Position numbers and translations under genes: made by a program. A DNA stretch of 64,000 nt from positions 1,495,501 through 1,559,500 of the forward strand of contig JAGTTD010000018.1 of NCBI GenBank assembly GCA_018398585.1. The letters run 5' to 3'. Source of the DNA: Simmondsia chinensis (taxonomy: Eukaryota; Streptophyta; Magnoliopsida; Caryophyllales; Simmondsiaceae). Positions 54,471 to 64,000 of the stretch are shown piece after piece. A model generated the notes under the pieces. That model had not been told where the DNA came from and did no database searches. It was given only the letters and a program-made list of their open reading frames with translations. Position 1 is the first letter of the stretch; each line of letters starts with the position of its first letter.

Positions 54471-55099
54471 ATATATTAACATATAATTAAATTATTTTTA
54501 AATTAATTATTGTATATGAATTGTTCCATGAAACTCTCCATAGTGTATATGTTTCAGTTTTCTTCTTTTTGTTTTTATTTTGGTCTTTCCAATATTATGT
54601 GAAATGACTATGCAAAGCAATACCCCTTGTACTCTTTGCTCGATAATTGGTGGCAACGAATTGGATTTGTTCTTCCAAAGTTTCGAAAGATTCCCTATCG
54701 TCCTCCATGAAAACTTAACTACTGGAAATTCAGGCTCGATTTTTCTTACCAACAAAGGGACAAGTAAATACGAGCCCGAATTTTAAGAGATATCGAATTT
54801 TAAGAGATATAGTTTTATGGTGGATGATAGAGAATTTCTTAAAATCTTGAAAGAAAGAGCCCAATCCGGTGCCAGCTGTTCTAGATCAAGGGAAGACCTG
54901 CAAGAAGAGATGTTTTTGAAACAAAAAATTCAAGTTAGATGTTTATGATTGAACATAGAGCTAATGACTCCAAATTAAATACCAAACAGACGTAGAAATT
55001 GGGTTAATTCTAAATATATTATTAACTACTCATGCACTATTTTTTAGCTTTCTTTTTCGATAAATATCAATGAAATCATTTTCTTAACTCAAATGATGG
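54471..55099. other. Unassigned, slightly less AT-rich DNA
   Basis: Two overlapping open frames (about 68 codons plus, 82 codons minus) have no convincing family. The base composition around 54600-54940 is less AT-rich than the neighbours, so an old host-gene scrap is possible, but I cannot name it. Confidence 0.4.
55095..55099 (+). repeat. Target duplication GATGG of Copia 2, left
   Basis: Compare TATGG at 60088-60092, four of five bases alike. Confidence 0.65.
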
Positions 55100-55229
55100 T
55101 ATTAGTGATATTATTATGATATTATCCATATATTATTTTGCAAATATTCTGTATTTATTCCTGTTCTCATTATTATAAATATATGCCTCAGTAACCCTAT
55201 TGGGTATGCTCCACAACTCTAATCTCACA
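55100..55229 (+). repeat. 5' LTR of Copia 2
   Basis: Begins TATTAGTGATATTATTATG and ends CTAATCTCACA. ATTATAAATATATG in the middle may be the TATA box. Confidence 0.9.
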
Positions 55230-55241
55230 TAGTGTCAGAGT
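55230..55241 (+). other. Primer binding site of Copia 2
   Basis: TAGTGTCAGAGT directly after the LTR, three changes from TGGTATCAGAGC. Confidence 0.75.
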
Positions 55242-55602
55242 ATACCAAAACCTCAAGAATCTTTCCCCCAAAAGAAACCCTAACCCTAGCCGCGACTGAC
55301 TAGTGCCGCCGCCGCCACCACGCCAGCCACCGCCACCGACCTTCTTCCTTCTCCGGTGCTGAGCTGGTGTACCCATGGTTGCCTCTTCCCCCTCCCTCTC
55401 CCTCTCCCTCTCCCACACCGGCGCTTACCCTCCCCTCTCGCTGGCTCTCGTCTCTGCCCCTCGTCGGTTGCGTTCTCCCTCACTGCCGGCACCTGCTGCC
55501 TTCGTGCCCTCACCACTACAGCCGGCGGCTGCCACCGTGACTTCATTATCCCTCCCCCCCCACGACCAGCTTCTCGCTCCGTCCTCCTATGTTGATTTGG
55601 TC

Positions 55603-56720
55603 ATGTCTTCTACATCTCACGGTCTCTTTTCCTCCGGGTATAATCTTGGACTCCCGTTTTTCTCCTTTAATTTCTCCAATTATTCCTCCCCTCTCATGGC
55701 TGGGGCGCAGCCTCTCGCGGCCCTCCCTCCCCATGTGAGCCCTTTTCCTCCCTCCTCTATTACCAATCTCGTTACAATTAAACTAGAAACACCAACAGAT
55801 TATACCACTTGGCGAGAACAAGTATCCATGGTTCTCCGTGCCTATCGACTCCTGGGTTTCGTCGATGGTTCAAACCCTTGGTGTCCCAATCAAATCTCTA
55901 CACCCACGGGTCAATACATCTCAAATCCTAATACCCTAACCTGGTCCTGTATTAACCAAAGTATTAGGGCTTGTTTGTCTGCGTCCCTAGGCCGCTCGAT
56001 CCTCAATGATGTCATACATAATCCCACATCTCGTGAGATGTGGAACGCCCTCACTAAATGTTTTTGTGACCACTCTCTCGCTAAGGAATTTGACTTATGC
56101 TCTCAACTTGTAACCTTACGTAAAGACAACAAAACCATGACCGCCTACCTCACTGAATTTAAAATCATAGCTGATGACCTGGCAGCCATAGATTCCCTGG
56201 TCTCCACTATGCCTTGTTCGGTCCCCCACCGGAATATGCCGTGTTTAACGCGTTTAATCGTCAGTCATCTCGTAACCTTCCTTTTGAACAACTCAAGACC
56301 GCACTATTAGATGAAGAGGCTGCGCTTTCCCGCATTCACGCTCGATCCCTCGCCGATCACGGTCATGCTCTTGCTGCTAATAGTGTGCTGCCAGATTCCT
56401 CAGGGTTTAGTTAGGGTCATGGAGGGCGTGGACGCAACAACAACAGCAGCAATGGGAATAGTGGGGGACGTGGATCCCACGGTCAACCGCAACATTACAA
56501 TTCCGGTACAGGTATGGCTTCCACTAGTGCTCCTCCGTATCCACAGAACTGAGGTCGTCCCGCGGGTATGAATGCTCGTCCGCCTCATGACGGTATACTC
56601 GGCACTTGTCCCTTAGTTTGTCAGATTTGTCATCAAGCTGGTCATGCCTCCTCTCTTTGCCCTCGCCGCTATGTCAACTCGGATCTCTCACAATCCCTCT
56701 CGGCTATGTATGTTAATGAT
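55603..56720 (+). pseudogene. Copia 2 gag with zinc knuckle
   Basis: The open frame begins at 55375, but its first part is low-complexity Ser/Pro/Leu leader; ATG 55603 (MSSTSHGLFSSGYN) or 55696 is a likelier start. The UBN2-type gag domain spans about 55740-56200 (KLETPTDYTTWREQVSMVLR, MTAYLTEFKIIADDLA). A frameshift near 56210 moves into the frame of FGPPPEYAVFNAF and LPFEQLKTALLDEEAA, which ends at a stop near 56412. After Asn/Gly-rich text the zinc knuckle CQICHQAGHASSLC lies at about 56622. Gag would package element RNA into particles. Confidence 0.82.
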
Positions 56721-57760
56721 AATGTTGATCCTACGCGGTACCCCGACTCCAGGGCATCTAATCATATGATATCCAACTCAGGTATTTTAACTAAACACAT
56801 TGTTTATCGTGGTTCAAAATTAATTCAAGTTGGCAATGGGTCCTTACTACCTGTCACTCATGTTGGTTTTTCCAAAATTTGTACTAAAACTCGTGACCTC
56901 ATTCTTCCTAATGTTATGTTGGTTCCTGGTCTCACATACGACCTCTTGTCTATTAAGCAGTTGTGTTGTGATAATAATTGTGTTGTTGAGTTTGATTCCT
57001 CCTTTTTTTATGTCAAGGACAAGGCTACGGGGATGCCTCTCTTCTTGATACGCAGTGAAGGCCCTCTGTATGGGTTTTCTCCACACCCCACTGGACTTAT
57101 TGCACGGACCGTCACGACTGAACTATGGCACAGGCGCTTAGGCCATTTAGGACATGTTGTTTTAGACACTTTACGTCCTTGTTCTTTGATTCCTGCTATT
57201 TCTTGTTCCAGCTCAATAAAACATTGTCATGCATTTTGTTTGGGAAAATTACGTCGCTTACCGTTTTCACATGCGCTACGTGATACGAGTTTACCTTTGC
57301 AATTAATTCATTTGGATGTTTGGCAATCTCCGGTTGTGTCTGATTTTGCGTTTCGTTACTATGTGTTATTTGTTGATGATTTTACTCGCTTTACTTGGCT
57401 CTATCCGATGCAACGGAAGGATGAAGTGTACTCCATCTTTTCGGATTTTGAGACCTTTGTTGAAAACTAGTTTAACCTCAAAATCAAATGTTTTCAAAGT
57501 GATGGAGGCCACGAGTTTGACAATCGGCCTATGGCTGCCCTTTGTGGCACCCACGGCATTCACTTCCGTCTTTCCTGCCCTGATACTCCTCAGCAAAATG
57601 GGGCAGCAGAACGAAAGCATCAACATATAAGCGAAATGGTACAGACCCTACGTTTTCAGGCGCCCTTCCCTCCTAAGTTTTAGGCTGATGTTGCTTGTAC
57701 TGCTTGTTATATAATTAATCGATTGCCTACTCTGCTCTTACAAAACTTGTCCCCCTTTGA
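56721..57760 (+). pseudogene. Copia 2 protease and integrase
   Basis: The protease motif reads YPDSRASNHM: the Gly after the catalytic Asp-Ser has become Arg, which should disable it. The pre-integrase finger follows (LWHRRLGHLGH ... CHAFCLGK), then the integrase core FVDDFTRFTWLYPMQRKDEV. A TAG at 57468 interrupts it. Downstream the second Asp (CFQSDGGHEF) and Glu (AAERKHQ) are readable, with another TAG near 57680 and a frame change before LQNLSPFEKLF. Confidence 0.85.
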
Positions 57761-58477
57761 AAAGCTGTTTAAAAAGGCGCCAAACTACAATTTTTTTCGG
57801 GTCTTTAGGTGTGCTTGTTACCCTAACATCACATCCTGTACTCCTCATAAATTGTATCCCCACTCTGTATCCTGGGTCTTTATTGGGTACGCAGGACGTT
57901 ATAAGGGGTATCGCTGCTTAGACCCCACTAGTGGTCCTGTTTATACTAGTCGACATGTGCATTTTGTTGAGCATTTATTTCCCTATACTGACATCGTGTC
58001 TAGCATGCATGCGCCGCCAAGCTCGGGCCCAACCTTAGTTGACATCCCGTTGCCTAGGCCACTTCTCGCCCATGCTCACCACACACCGGGCCTGCACACT
58101 TCGGGACCTCCTCCAGTGATCCCGACTGCGTTGGACTCCGGTATTATCCCAGCATCCCCTATTGTAGCACCCTTTCGGCCCCTTCCCCGGAACCCGCAAC
58201 TGTGGTTCCCACGGTCGGGACACGTGAAGGTGTCGCTTCAGGGGACCCACATCAGGAACCCCCGGCTAGACCTTCTGTGACCTCCTTGGACGGTCCTCCT
58301 GGTCCCTACCCTACACCCGATTGTGCCCCTCCCGTGTCTAATGCCCATCCCATGCGCACCCGTCTTAAGGATGGGATACGCAAATCCAAACACATTCTGT
58401 CCCTTAGCTCGGTTGTTGTGGTTCAAGAACCTACTTGTTTTTCTCAGGCGACTAAGAATCCTCAGTGACAGGAGGCC
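57761..58477 (+). pseudogene. Copia 2 integrase C-terminus and linker
   Basis: FRVFRCACYPNITSCTPHKL and GYAGRYKGYRCLDPTSG are the conserved end of Copia integrase. A Pro-rich linker follows with a frameshift near 58200, ending at IRKSKHILSLSSVVVVQEP and a TGA (58467). Confidence 0.75.
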
Positions 58478-59945
58478 ATGGCTGAGGAATTCAACGCCGT
58501 CATTCAAAACCAAACATGGGACCTTATTCCTGCCTCTTCTTCTCAAAATGTGGTTGGTAGTACTTGGAAGTACAAAGTCAAGTATAAACCCGATGGCTCA
58601 GTTGATCAGTTTAAGGCTTGTCTTGTTGCTCAGGGTTTTCATCAGCATGAGGGCCTTGACTACTTTGAAACATTTAGCCCTATTGTTAAACCGACTACCA
58701 TCAGGTTCATCCTTGCCCTTGCTGTCACTAACAAGTGGCCCATTCGCCAACTAGATGTTAAAAATGCCTTTTTACATGGTTTTCTAAATGAAGAAGTATA
58801 CATGTGGCAGCCTCCCGGGTTCATCCACCCAAAATTTCCCACGCATGTATGCGACCTGTGCAAGCCTTTGTACGGCCTTAAGCAGGCTCCACGAGCTTGG
58901 TTTCATAGGTTTAGCACGTTTCTCTATAGTCTGGGTTTCTATTATAGTAAGGATGATCCCTCGCTTTTCATACATCGGTCCCCTACTGCCATTGTGTGTC
59001 TCCTACTGTATGTGGATGACATTATCCTTACAGGTTCCGACTCCTCCCAACTTGCTCGCCTCACTGCCTCTCTTTCAACCCAATTTGCAATGAAAGATCT
59101 CGCCCCCCTTCATTACTTTATTGGCATCGAATCCAAACGCACCTGCCATGGCCTTTTCTTTCCCAACATAAGTACACTCTTGACTTATTAGGTCGGCACG
59201 ACATGCTTGAGGCTAACCCCCTTACCAGCTCGGGTGTAACCCTCTGTGGCTGATGGGTCTCCTCTACCTGACCTGACTGAGTTCCGTAGTGCAGTGGGTG
59301 CTCTCCAGCACCTCAGCATGACCCATCCGGACATTGCATACGCGGTTAATCATGTGTCTCAGTTCATGCACGCTCCCACTACTTCCCATTGGCGGATAGT
59401 TAAACGCATCGTACGATACCTTAAGCTCACGCCCGATCATGATCTCACTATAGCTCCGGGCTCCTGCACATCTGTTACTGCATATGCTGATGTTGACTGA
59501 GGTGGCTGTCCTGGCACTCGTCCCTCCACTACGGGTTTTTCCTTGTTCCTTGGTCCCAACCTCATTTCATGGCGCGCAAAATAGCAGCCTACAGTCGTTA
59601 AGTCCTCTAACGAGTCTGAATATCGAGCTGTCACCAAGGTTGTCGCTGAATGTGATTGGATTTGATACCTCATGCGTGATTTAGGTGCACGTCACTTTGG
59701 CCCGATAGTTGTGTACTGTGATAATGTTTTTGCTACCTACTTGGCTGCCAATCCTATTTCCAATGATCGCAGCAAGCATATGGATGTTGATTTTCACTAT
59801 GTTCGTGAGAAGGTTGTTAAGGATAATACCCAGGTTCGATACATACCTACCACCAAACAGGTTGCTGACATATTTACCAAAGGGTTGGCTACTGATCGCT
59901 TCCGCTGCAGTAAAGCCAATCTGCACGTTGGTCCCCCTCGCACAG
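58478..59945 (+). pseudogene. Copia 2 reverse transcriptase and RNase H
   Basis: RT open from 58478 to 59191: VGSTWKYKVKYKPDGSVDQF, RQLDVKNAFLHGFLNEEVYM, CKPLYGLKQAPRAWFHRF, active site YVDD at about 59011. After a break near 59190 the RT-RNase H connection continues (FRSAVGALQHLSMTHPDIAY). RNase H has its first Asp changed in context (YADVD then stop) and further stops near 59583 and 59665, then CDNVFATYLAANPISNDRSK and YIPTTKQVADIFTKGLATDR. The RT core itself is unbroken. Confidence 0.88.
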
Positions 59946-59957
59946 ATTGAGGGGGCG
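59946..59957 (+). other. Polypurine tract of Copia 2
   Basis: ATTGAGGGGGCG immediately before the 3' LTR; Copia 1 has TTTGAGGGGGCG at the same place. Confidence 0.75.
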
Positions 59958-60087
59958 TATTAGTGATATTATTATGATATTATCTTGATATTATTCTGTG
60001 AATATTCTGTAGTTATTCCTGTTCTCATTATTATAAATATATGCCTTAGTAACCTTATTGGGTATACTCCACAACTCTAATCTCACA
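59958..60087 (+). repeat. 3' LTR of Copia 2
   Basis: TATTAGTGATATTATTATG ... CTAATCTCACA, 130 bp, about ten differences from the 5' LTR. Confidence 0.9.
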
Positions 60088-60142
60088 TATGGGTTTCTTA
60101 TAATTAAACAAAAAAGTATGTATTTTTATATGGTGCTGTTTA

Positions 60143-60432
60143 TGTTAGAGTATAAAGTCAATTATGGATCTTTACCCATCTGCTTAAACTTTTGGATGAG
60201 TTGGTTATTTGATATGGTATCAGAGCCTTATGACTAAGATGTCAGGAGTTCGAATCTCAACAGCTTCCAATTTCAATATTAATATAATTTAAGCACAATG
60301 TATGAGGTGGGCCTGTACATTATCTATGCTTCAAGTCTAATGGGCATTCACGTGAGGGGGCGTGTTACAGTATAAAACCAATTCTGGGCCTTGACCCATG
60401 AGCCTAAACTTTTGGGTGAGCTGGTTTTTATA
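60143..60432 (+). mobile_element. TRIM retrotransposon
   Basis: About 290 bp. LTRs of 70-72 bp (60143-60214, starting TGTTAGAGTATAAAGTC; 60363-60432, starting TGTTACAGTATAAAACC) enclose a tRNA-Met primer site TGGTATCAGAGCC, the phrase GGAGTTCGAATCTC, and a polypurine tract GTGAGGGGGCG. No coding capacity. It matches the element at 25875-26719. Confidence 0.85.
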
Positions 60433-60892
60433 ACTCACGTTAAGGCTAGTAGTGAGCCACATTTAAAATATAAACAGAAAAATTAATGTTATGCATCATA
60501 AACAAGACTAGGGGCACGACACTCACAATAATATTATAAGTGTTTCTTTACTGATTGGCCAAATACAAACTGTTTATTTGAAACATTACTTTTTACAAAA
60601 GTACTTTTACGAAAAGTTTTTCTGAAAAAAATAGGTTTTTTACAACAATCTCAAACAGGCCCTTAGTTGTTAACTTATTCTTTATAGATTTTTGTTTTGT
60701 TGGACTAGTTTTTGAGATAATACTTCTATAACGGTATATATATATATATATATTCCTTGTGTGTATCCGTATATCGTAGCTATCGTTCTATAAAGATGTG
60801 GAAAGATGCTGGTTAATATTTAATTTACCATTTAAAAATGAATATAAGTAACATTTTTAATACCTTAGGGACTCCGCTTAAGTAGGGCCTGG

Positions 60893-61588
60893 TTAACAAC
60901 AACAAACCTAGTGCTTAAAGGGCTCCCGCCTAATCGATATTCGAGGGGTGGATGTTTGCAGCCTTACCCCTTTAGGGTGTAACCCGTCGGAGGCTGTTTT
61001 CGAGAACCTTCAACCTTATTCCTAGTAAGTCATCCTTTCTGGTACTACTCTCGTCTACACACGCTTAATTTCGAAATTCTAATAAGTGCCTTAGGCTATA
61101 TGCAAGGGTGCCCCTTTTTTGGGGGCACCCCAAAAAAATCTCAAAATGGGGCTTCCAAAAGAGCGCTCCATTTCAATTTTTTGTTTTTTATTTTTTTTAA
61201 TTTTGTATTTTTTTATTTTTAATTAATAAAATATATTATACTTTGTTTAAAAATATATTTTAAATATTAACAAATTTTTATATATTAAATTTGAGCAATT
61301 TTTTATTTAATTATTAATATTATGTTATATTTTATCAATATAAATCTTAATTTTTATAATTTTAATTTGTTCACTTAATATAATTAATTATTTTTTTAAT
61401 TATATTTGATTTTAATGTATTTTTATTCTTTGTCTTTAATTAGTAGTATAAATGACATTAACTATTAAATATCTAAAAAATGGGGCACGATTGGAAAGCC
61501 CCATTTTTTTATAAAACCCCATTTTCAAAAATAAGCCTTCAAAAATAGGGCACCACTGCGAAGAGCTTTAGTGCCTGTTAAATGAACC
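60893..61588 (-). mobile_element. 5S rRNA-headed SINE, copy 3, interrupted by a MITE
   Basis: On the minus strand the 5' tip lies at about 61572-61588 (GGTTCATTTAACAGGCACTAA), then the MITE, then the rest of the 5S head (61093 down to about 61020: TTAGAATTTCGAAATTAAGC, GACGAGAGTAGTACCAG). The body (AAGGTTGAAGGTTCTCG, GGGTTACACCCTAAAGGGG) and tail (GCTGCAAACATCCACCCC, GGCGGGAGCCCTTTAAGCAC, TTGTTGTTG) follow. The 5' tip matches that of copy 1, which supports the head boundary. Confidence 0.8.
61094..61568. mobile_element. Tourist-like (PIF/Harbinger) MITE in the 5S-SINE
   Basis: 475 bp with imperfect inverted ends (GGCTATATGCAAGGGTGCCC and, reversed, AGCTCTTCGCAGTGGTGCCC) and a TTA on each side (61091-61093, 61569-61571). 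The 3-bp TTA duplication suits PIF/Harbinger. Interior AT-rich, non-coding. Confidence 0.65.
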
Positions 61589-62964
61589 CTATTTAAAAAT
61601 GAACATGGTTTACATAAATTTAGGGTTAAATTCCCAAACTAATCCTTTTGTAAACCGTGTACTGCGGTGATTTAGTGAGGGGCATAACGGGAAAATAACG
61701 AAGGGGCGCGAGGACACGTCGGATGTGTGCATAAAAGTGATCTTGAATCTTGCATCGTTGTTGACAAAATGATGTTGCATTATGATATTTTGAAGCAAAA
61801 TATATTAAGCTGAAATAGTTTTTCGGCCAATTGCTAGACTGAAGAATTAGATTTCAGTGGAAAGTACAATCTCTTTGTCATTGATGAAAATCACGCTGTA
61901 AGGAAAGAAATCCCTAATAATGCTCCCTATTCCTCGCTTTTATGTGGGTTGAAGATGGCCTCGTTTGTACAAGTTGTCGTTTTTTATAACGATCGTATTC
62001 CTAATTATCGGAAAAAAATAAACAAATAAATTTACAGGAGGAATGAACTAGAGACAATATGGATGGTCAAGTTTCATATTGTTGTGCCATCGACTGTGAT
62101 CATATGATGACACTGAAGTCTTATGATGTCACTTTTTAGAAAAAGGTAATTAATGAGTCGGATAAATGCATATATAGTAAGTTTAAAAATGATAAATGAG
62201 TCTTTATATGATTGTATATCAATTACATGCCCATTAATTGGTATGTATATTTAATACCAAATGAAGGTATTTCAATACTACAATTGGAACATGAAAAGGC
62301 TCGATATAGCCTTTATTGTTAAAAGACTAAATATATATGTTGGACTATGGTTGCATGAAATTCGACATCCATTATAAGATGCAACTTAGTTCCATAAGTT
62401 TATCAGTAATAATAGACTGGAGTGTCTTGACTAAAATAAAAGGTAAAATTGTCTGAGAATTTTTATTCGAGAAATTAGGAGGTCGTTTGTCGATTTTAGT
62501 CACCCGCCTTATTTAGGCTTGTTGGAGGTAAACTTAGATGATTATATCATAATTTGGACAATAAAAATTATACACGATTTTATTAATTTCATAGTGGATT
62601 TTAAATTGGGAGTTTGTTTAAAACGGTGGGGCTCACTTGATGTTTCATCATTTTTTGTTTGTTTTTTAAAGAAATTTATCCAAATTATAGGTACATTTTT
62701 AAAAAAATTATTTAAAATTTTTAATTTTTTAGATTTATACCTAATTTTTTTAAAAATATTTAAATATCACACTCTAATATAAATATTGTTAATATTTGTT
62801 AGCTTTTACACATGCGACATTTAAAAAAAAGAGAAATTGATTTTAAAACTTTCTAAATTGAATTTAAAATAATAGTAAAACATTATAATAATAATTTAAA
62901 TATCTTAAAAAATATTTTTATATCCAAAAGTAATTTTTTTAAAAATATCACTTTATCAAAAACT
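61589..62964. other. Unassigned DNA
   Basis: No gene recognised. A small frame at 62519-62782 (87 codons, Phe/Leu/Ile-rich) looks like chance in AT-rich text. Confidence 0.5.
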
Positions 62965-63090
62965 ACAACAACAATAAAAAAACCCAGTGCCTGAAGGACT
63001 TCCGTTCACGCAGCGTCTGGGAGGGGAAGGGTGTACGCAGTCTTATCCCATCAGGGTAAGACCCTGACGAGAAACTATTTATGAGGTCCC
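62965..63090 (-). mobile_element. Au/RTE tail fragment
   Basis: CAACAACAATAAAAAAACCC, AGTGCCTGAAGGACTTCC, GTCTGGGAGGGGAAGGGTG, TACGCAGTCTTATCCC and CAGGGTAAGACCCTGACGAG, similar to the 5S-SINE body, but the 5S head is absent. Probably a 5'-truncated 5S-SINE. Confidence 0.7.
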
Positions 63091-63311
63091 CTAACCTTTT
63101 AATTGATCCAATTAAGGATGGATGCATGTACGCTTGCAAATAGGTAATCAATTCATTACCAATGAATTTATCGTATACGAGTTCACAAATGAATTAACGG
63201 AATAAGCATGTACGCATCTAAGTATGTATACACGTGAGAGCATACAAGCATGGAAGGGGTTATGCATGTGACATAGTGCAATCATAGTGGGGGTTTGAGC
63301 GTATAGAGAAT

Positions 63312-63340
63312 AGAGAGAGAGAGAGAGAGAGAGAGGAGAA
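63312..63340. repeat. (GA)n microsatellite
   Basis: About 12 GA units followed by purine-rich text to about 63378. A shorter (GA)n is at about 26148-26166. Confidence 0.85.
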
Positions 63341-63379
63341 AGAGATAGAGTGAAAGAGGGAGAGATAGAGGGAGACTGG

Positions 63380-64000
63380 GTGGGTGTAGGAAGTAGTGTA
63401 TTAGAGTAGAGCGGAGTGTGGAGAGTAGTACTATATCCTACGGTACTAGATCCTAGGAGTCCTAAGCGACTAAACCAACACCTGTACAATGTGTACACAA
63501 ACGAGCCTGCCATAATTTACCACCTCATCAAAAACTAACGACTATTAATAATGTTAACTTAATGTTCAAAAAGTTGGGGTATCACTTTGAAAAATTAGAA
63601 AATCTAAGTGATTTTTTTAAAAATGTACATAAAATTTAAATAGTTTTTAGTAAAAAAATCATTTTTTATCCTTATAGAATTTATTATTTAGGTACTTTAA
63701 CGTTTTGATGTTACCGTAATATAGTTAAAGGTTTAGAAATTTATCACTGTAATTTTTTTAATTTAAGTTTTCTATTAATAAGTTATTCTTTATCAAAATT
63801 TGGTAATCAACTAAAAATATTCATATACAACATGATTTTTGTTATCATTTATGGGACTATGATAAACTTCTATAAAAAAAAAAAAACCAATATACAATAT
63901 AATTTATATACTATATATGTATATTTATCCTTTATTAGAATCTGATATAGACCAAAAAAAAAAGTGGCGAAATTTTATCACACTATGGTCAATTTTGCTA
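63380..64000. other. Unassigned DNA to the window edge
   Basis: No gene or element recognised; AT-rich from about 63540. Confidence 0.5.

Larger units (their letters stand above)
55100..60087 (+). mobile_element. Copia retrotransposon 2 (Ale-like), complete but decayed
   Basis: 4988 bp with 130-bp LTRs (about 92% alike by eye), a primer site, the full Copia order gag, protease, integrase, RT, RNase H, a polypurine tract, and a near-perfect 5-bp duplication. Its proteins are close to Copia 1 but its LTR sequence differs apart from the first and last bases, so the two are sister families. Many in-frame stops and frameshifts make it inactive. It serves as the reference for what Copia 1 has lost. 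Confidence 0.93.

Noticed and set aside
54507..54786. Possible scrap of a plant NLR C-terminal domain (minus-strand text such as IIEQRVQGVLLCIVIS)
   Set aside because: Only a vague resemblance over about 20 residues and no neighbouring LRR or NB-ARC; a profile search would be needed to support it.
55375..55600. N-terminal 75 residues of the long Copia 2 frame as part of gag
   Set aside because: Low-complexity Ser/Leu/Pro translation of a CTCCCT-rich leader; the conserved gag starts further on.

Overview
The window is a stretch of plant nuclear DNA, most likely from a flowering plant and probably a eudicot. It is AT-rich and consists almost wholly of transposable elements. I found no intact host gene, no tRNA gene and no CRISPR array. 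Plant origin rests on chromodomain Gypsy and Ale-like Copia retrotransposons primed by initiator tRNA-Met, MuDR/Mutator-like elements (MULEs) with 9-bp target duplications, a plant mobile domain (PMD) gene, TRIMs, an RTE LINE, and many SINE tails of the plant Au/RTE type.

Layout. 1-4303: an array of about 84-bp units surrounds a decayed MULE transposase and reappears inverted on its far side. 4640-5477: SINE sequence, including a SINE headed by nearly full-length 5S rRNA. 6632-19805: an old Copia element, split by a 2.2-kb solo LTR, which is split in turn by a young chromovirus (9074-15849) whose gag-pol frame has one stop codon. 20020-20156: a tRNA-type SINE with a 16-bp target duplication. 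20216-23449: a non-autonomous MULE carrying a PMD pseudogene. 24926-32336: MITEs, a TRIM with a nested solo LTR, a foldback element carrying a PMD fragment, a Copia relic and a second 5S-SINE.

33278 to about 45150: a very large inverted repeat made of two MULE copies, each transposase plus PMD, meeting in the PMD gene. The left arm holds a 1.6-kb foldback insertion and the right arm a run of 28 G. 46481-48007: a probable Helitron. 48010-53790: a tandemly duplicated repeat block broken by a MITE and by a 5'-truncated RTE LINE. 55100-60087: a second Copia, full length but full of stops. 60143-63090: a TRIM, a third 5S-SINE interrupted by a Tourist-like MITE, and another SINE tail.

How the parts relate. 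The RTE LINE 3' tail matches the tails of the SINEs, so an RTE is the likely source of their retrotransposition machinery. Four pieces of PMD gene lie in three MULE-type elements, which suggests PMD is a regular passenger of this MULE lineage. Nested insertions, target duplications and empty sites give relative ages: Copia 1 is oldest, then the solo LTR, then the chromovirus. All boundaries and similarities were read by eye without alignment software.
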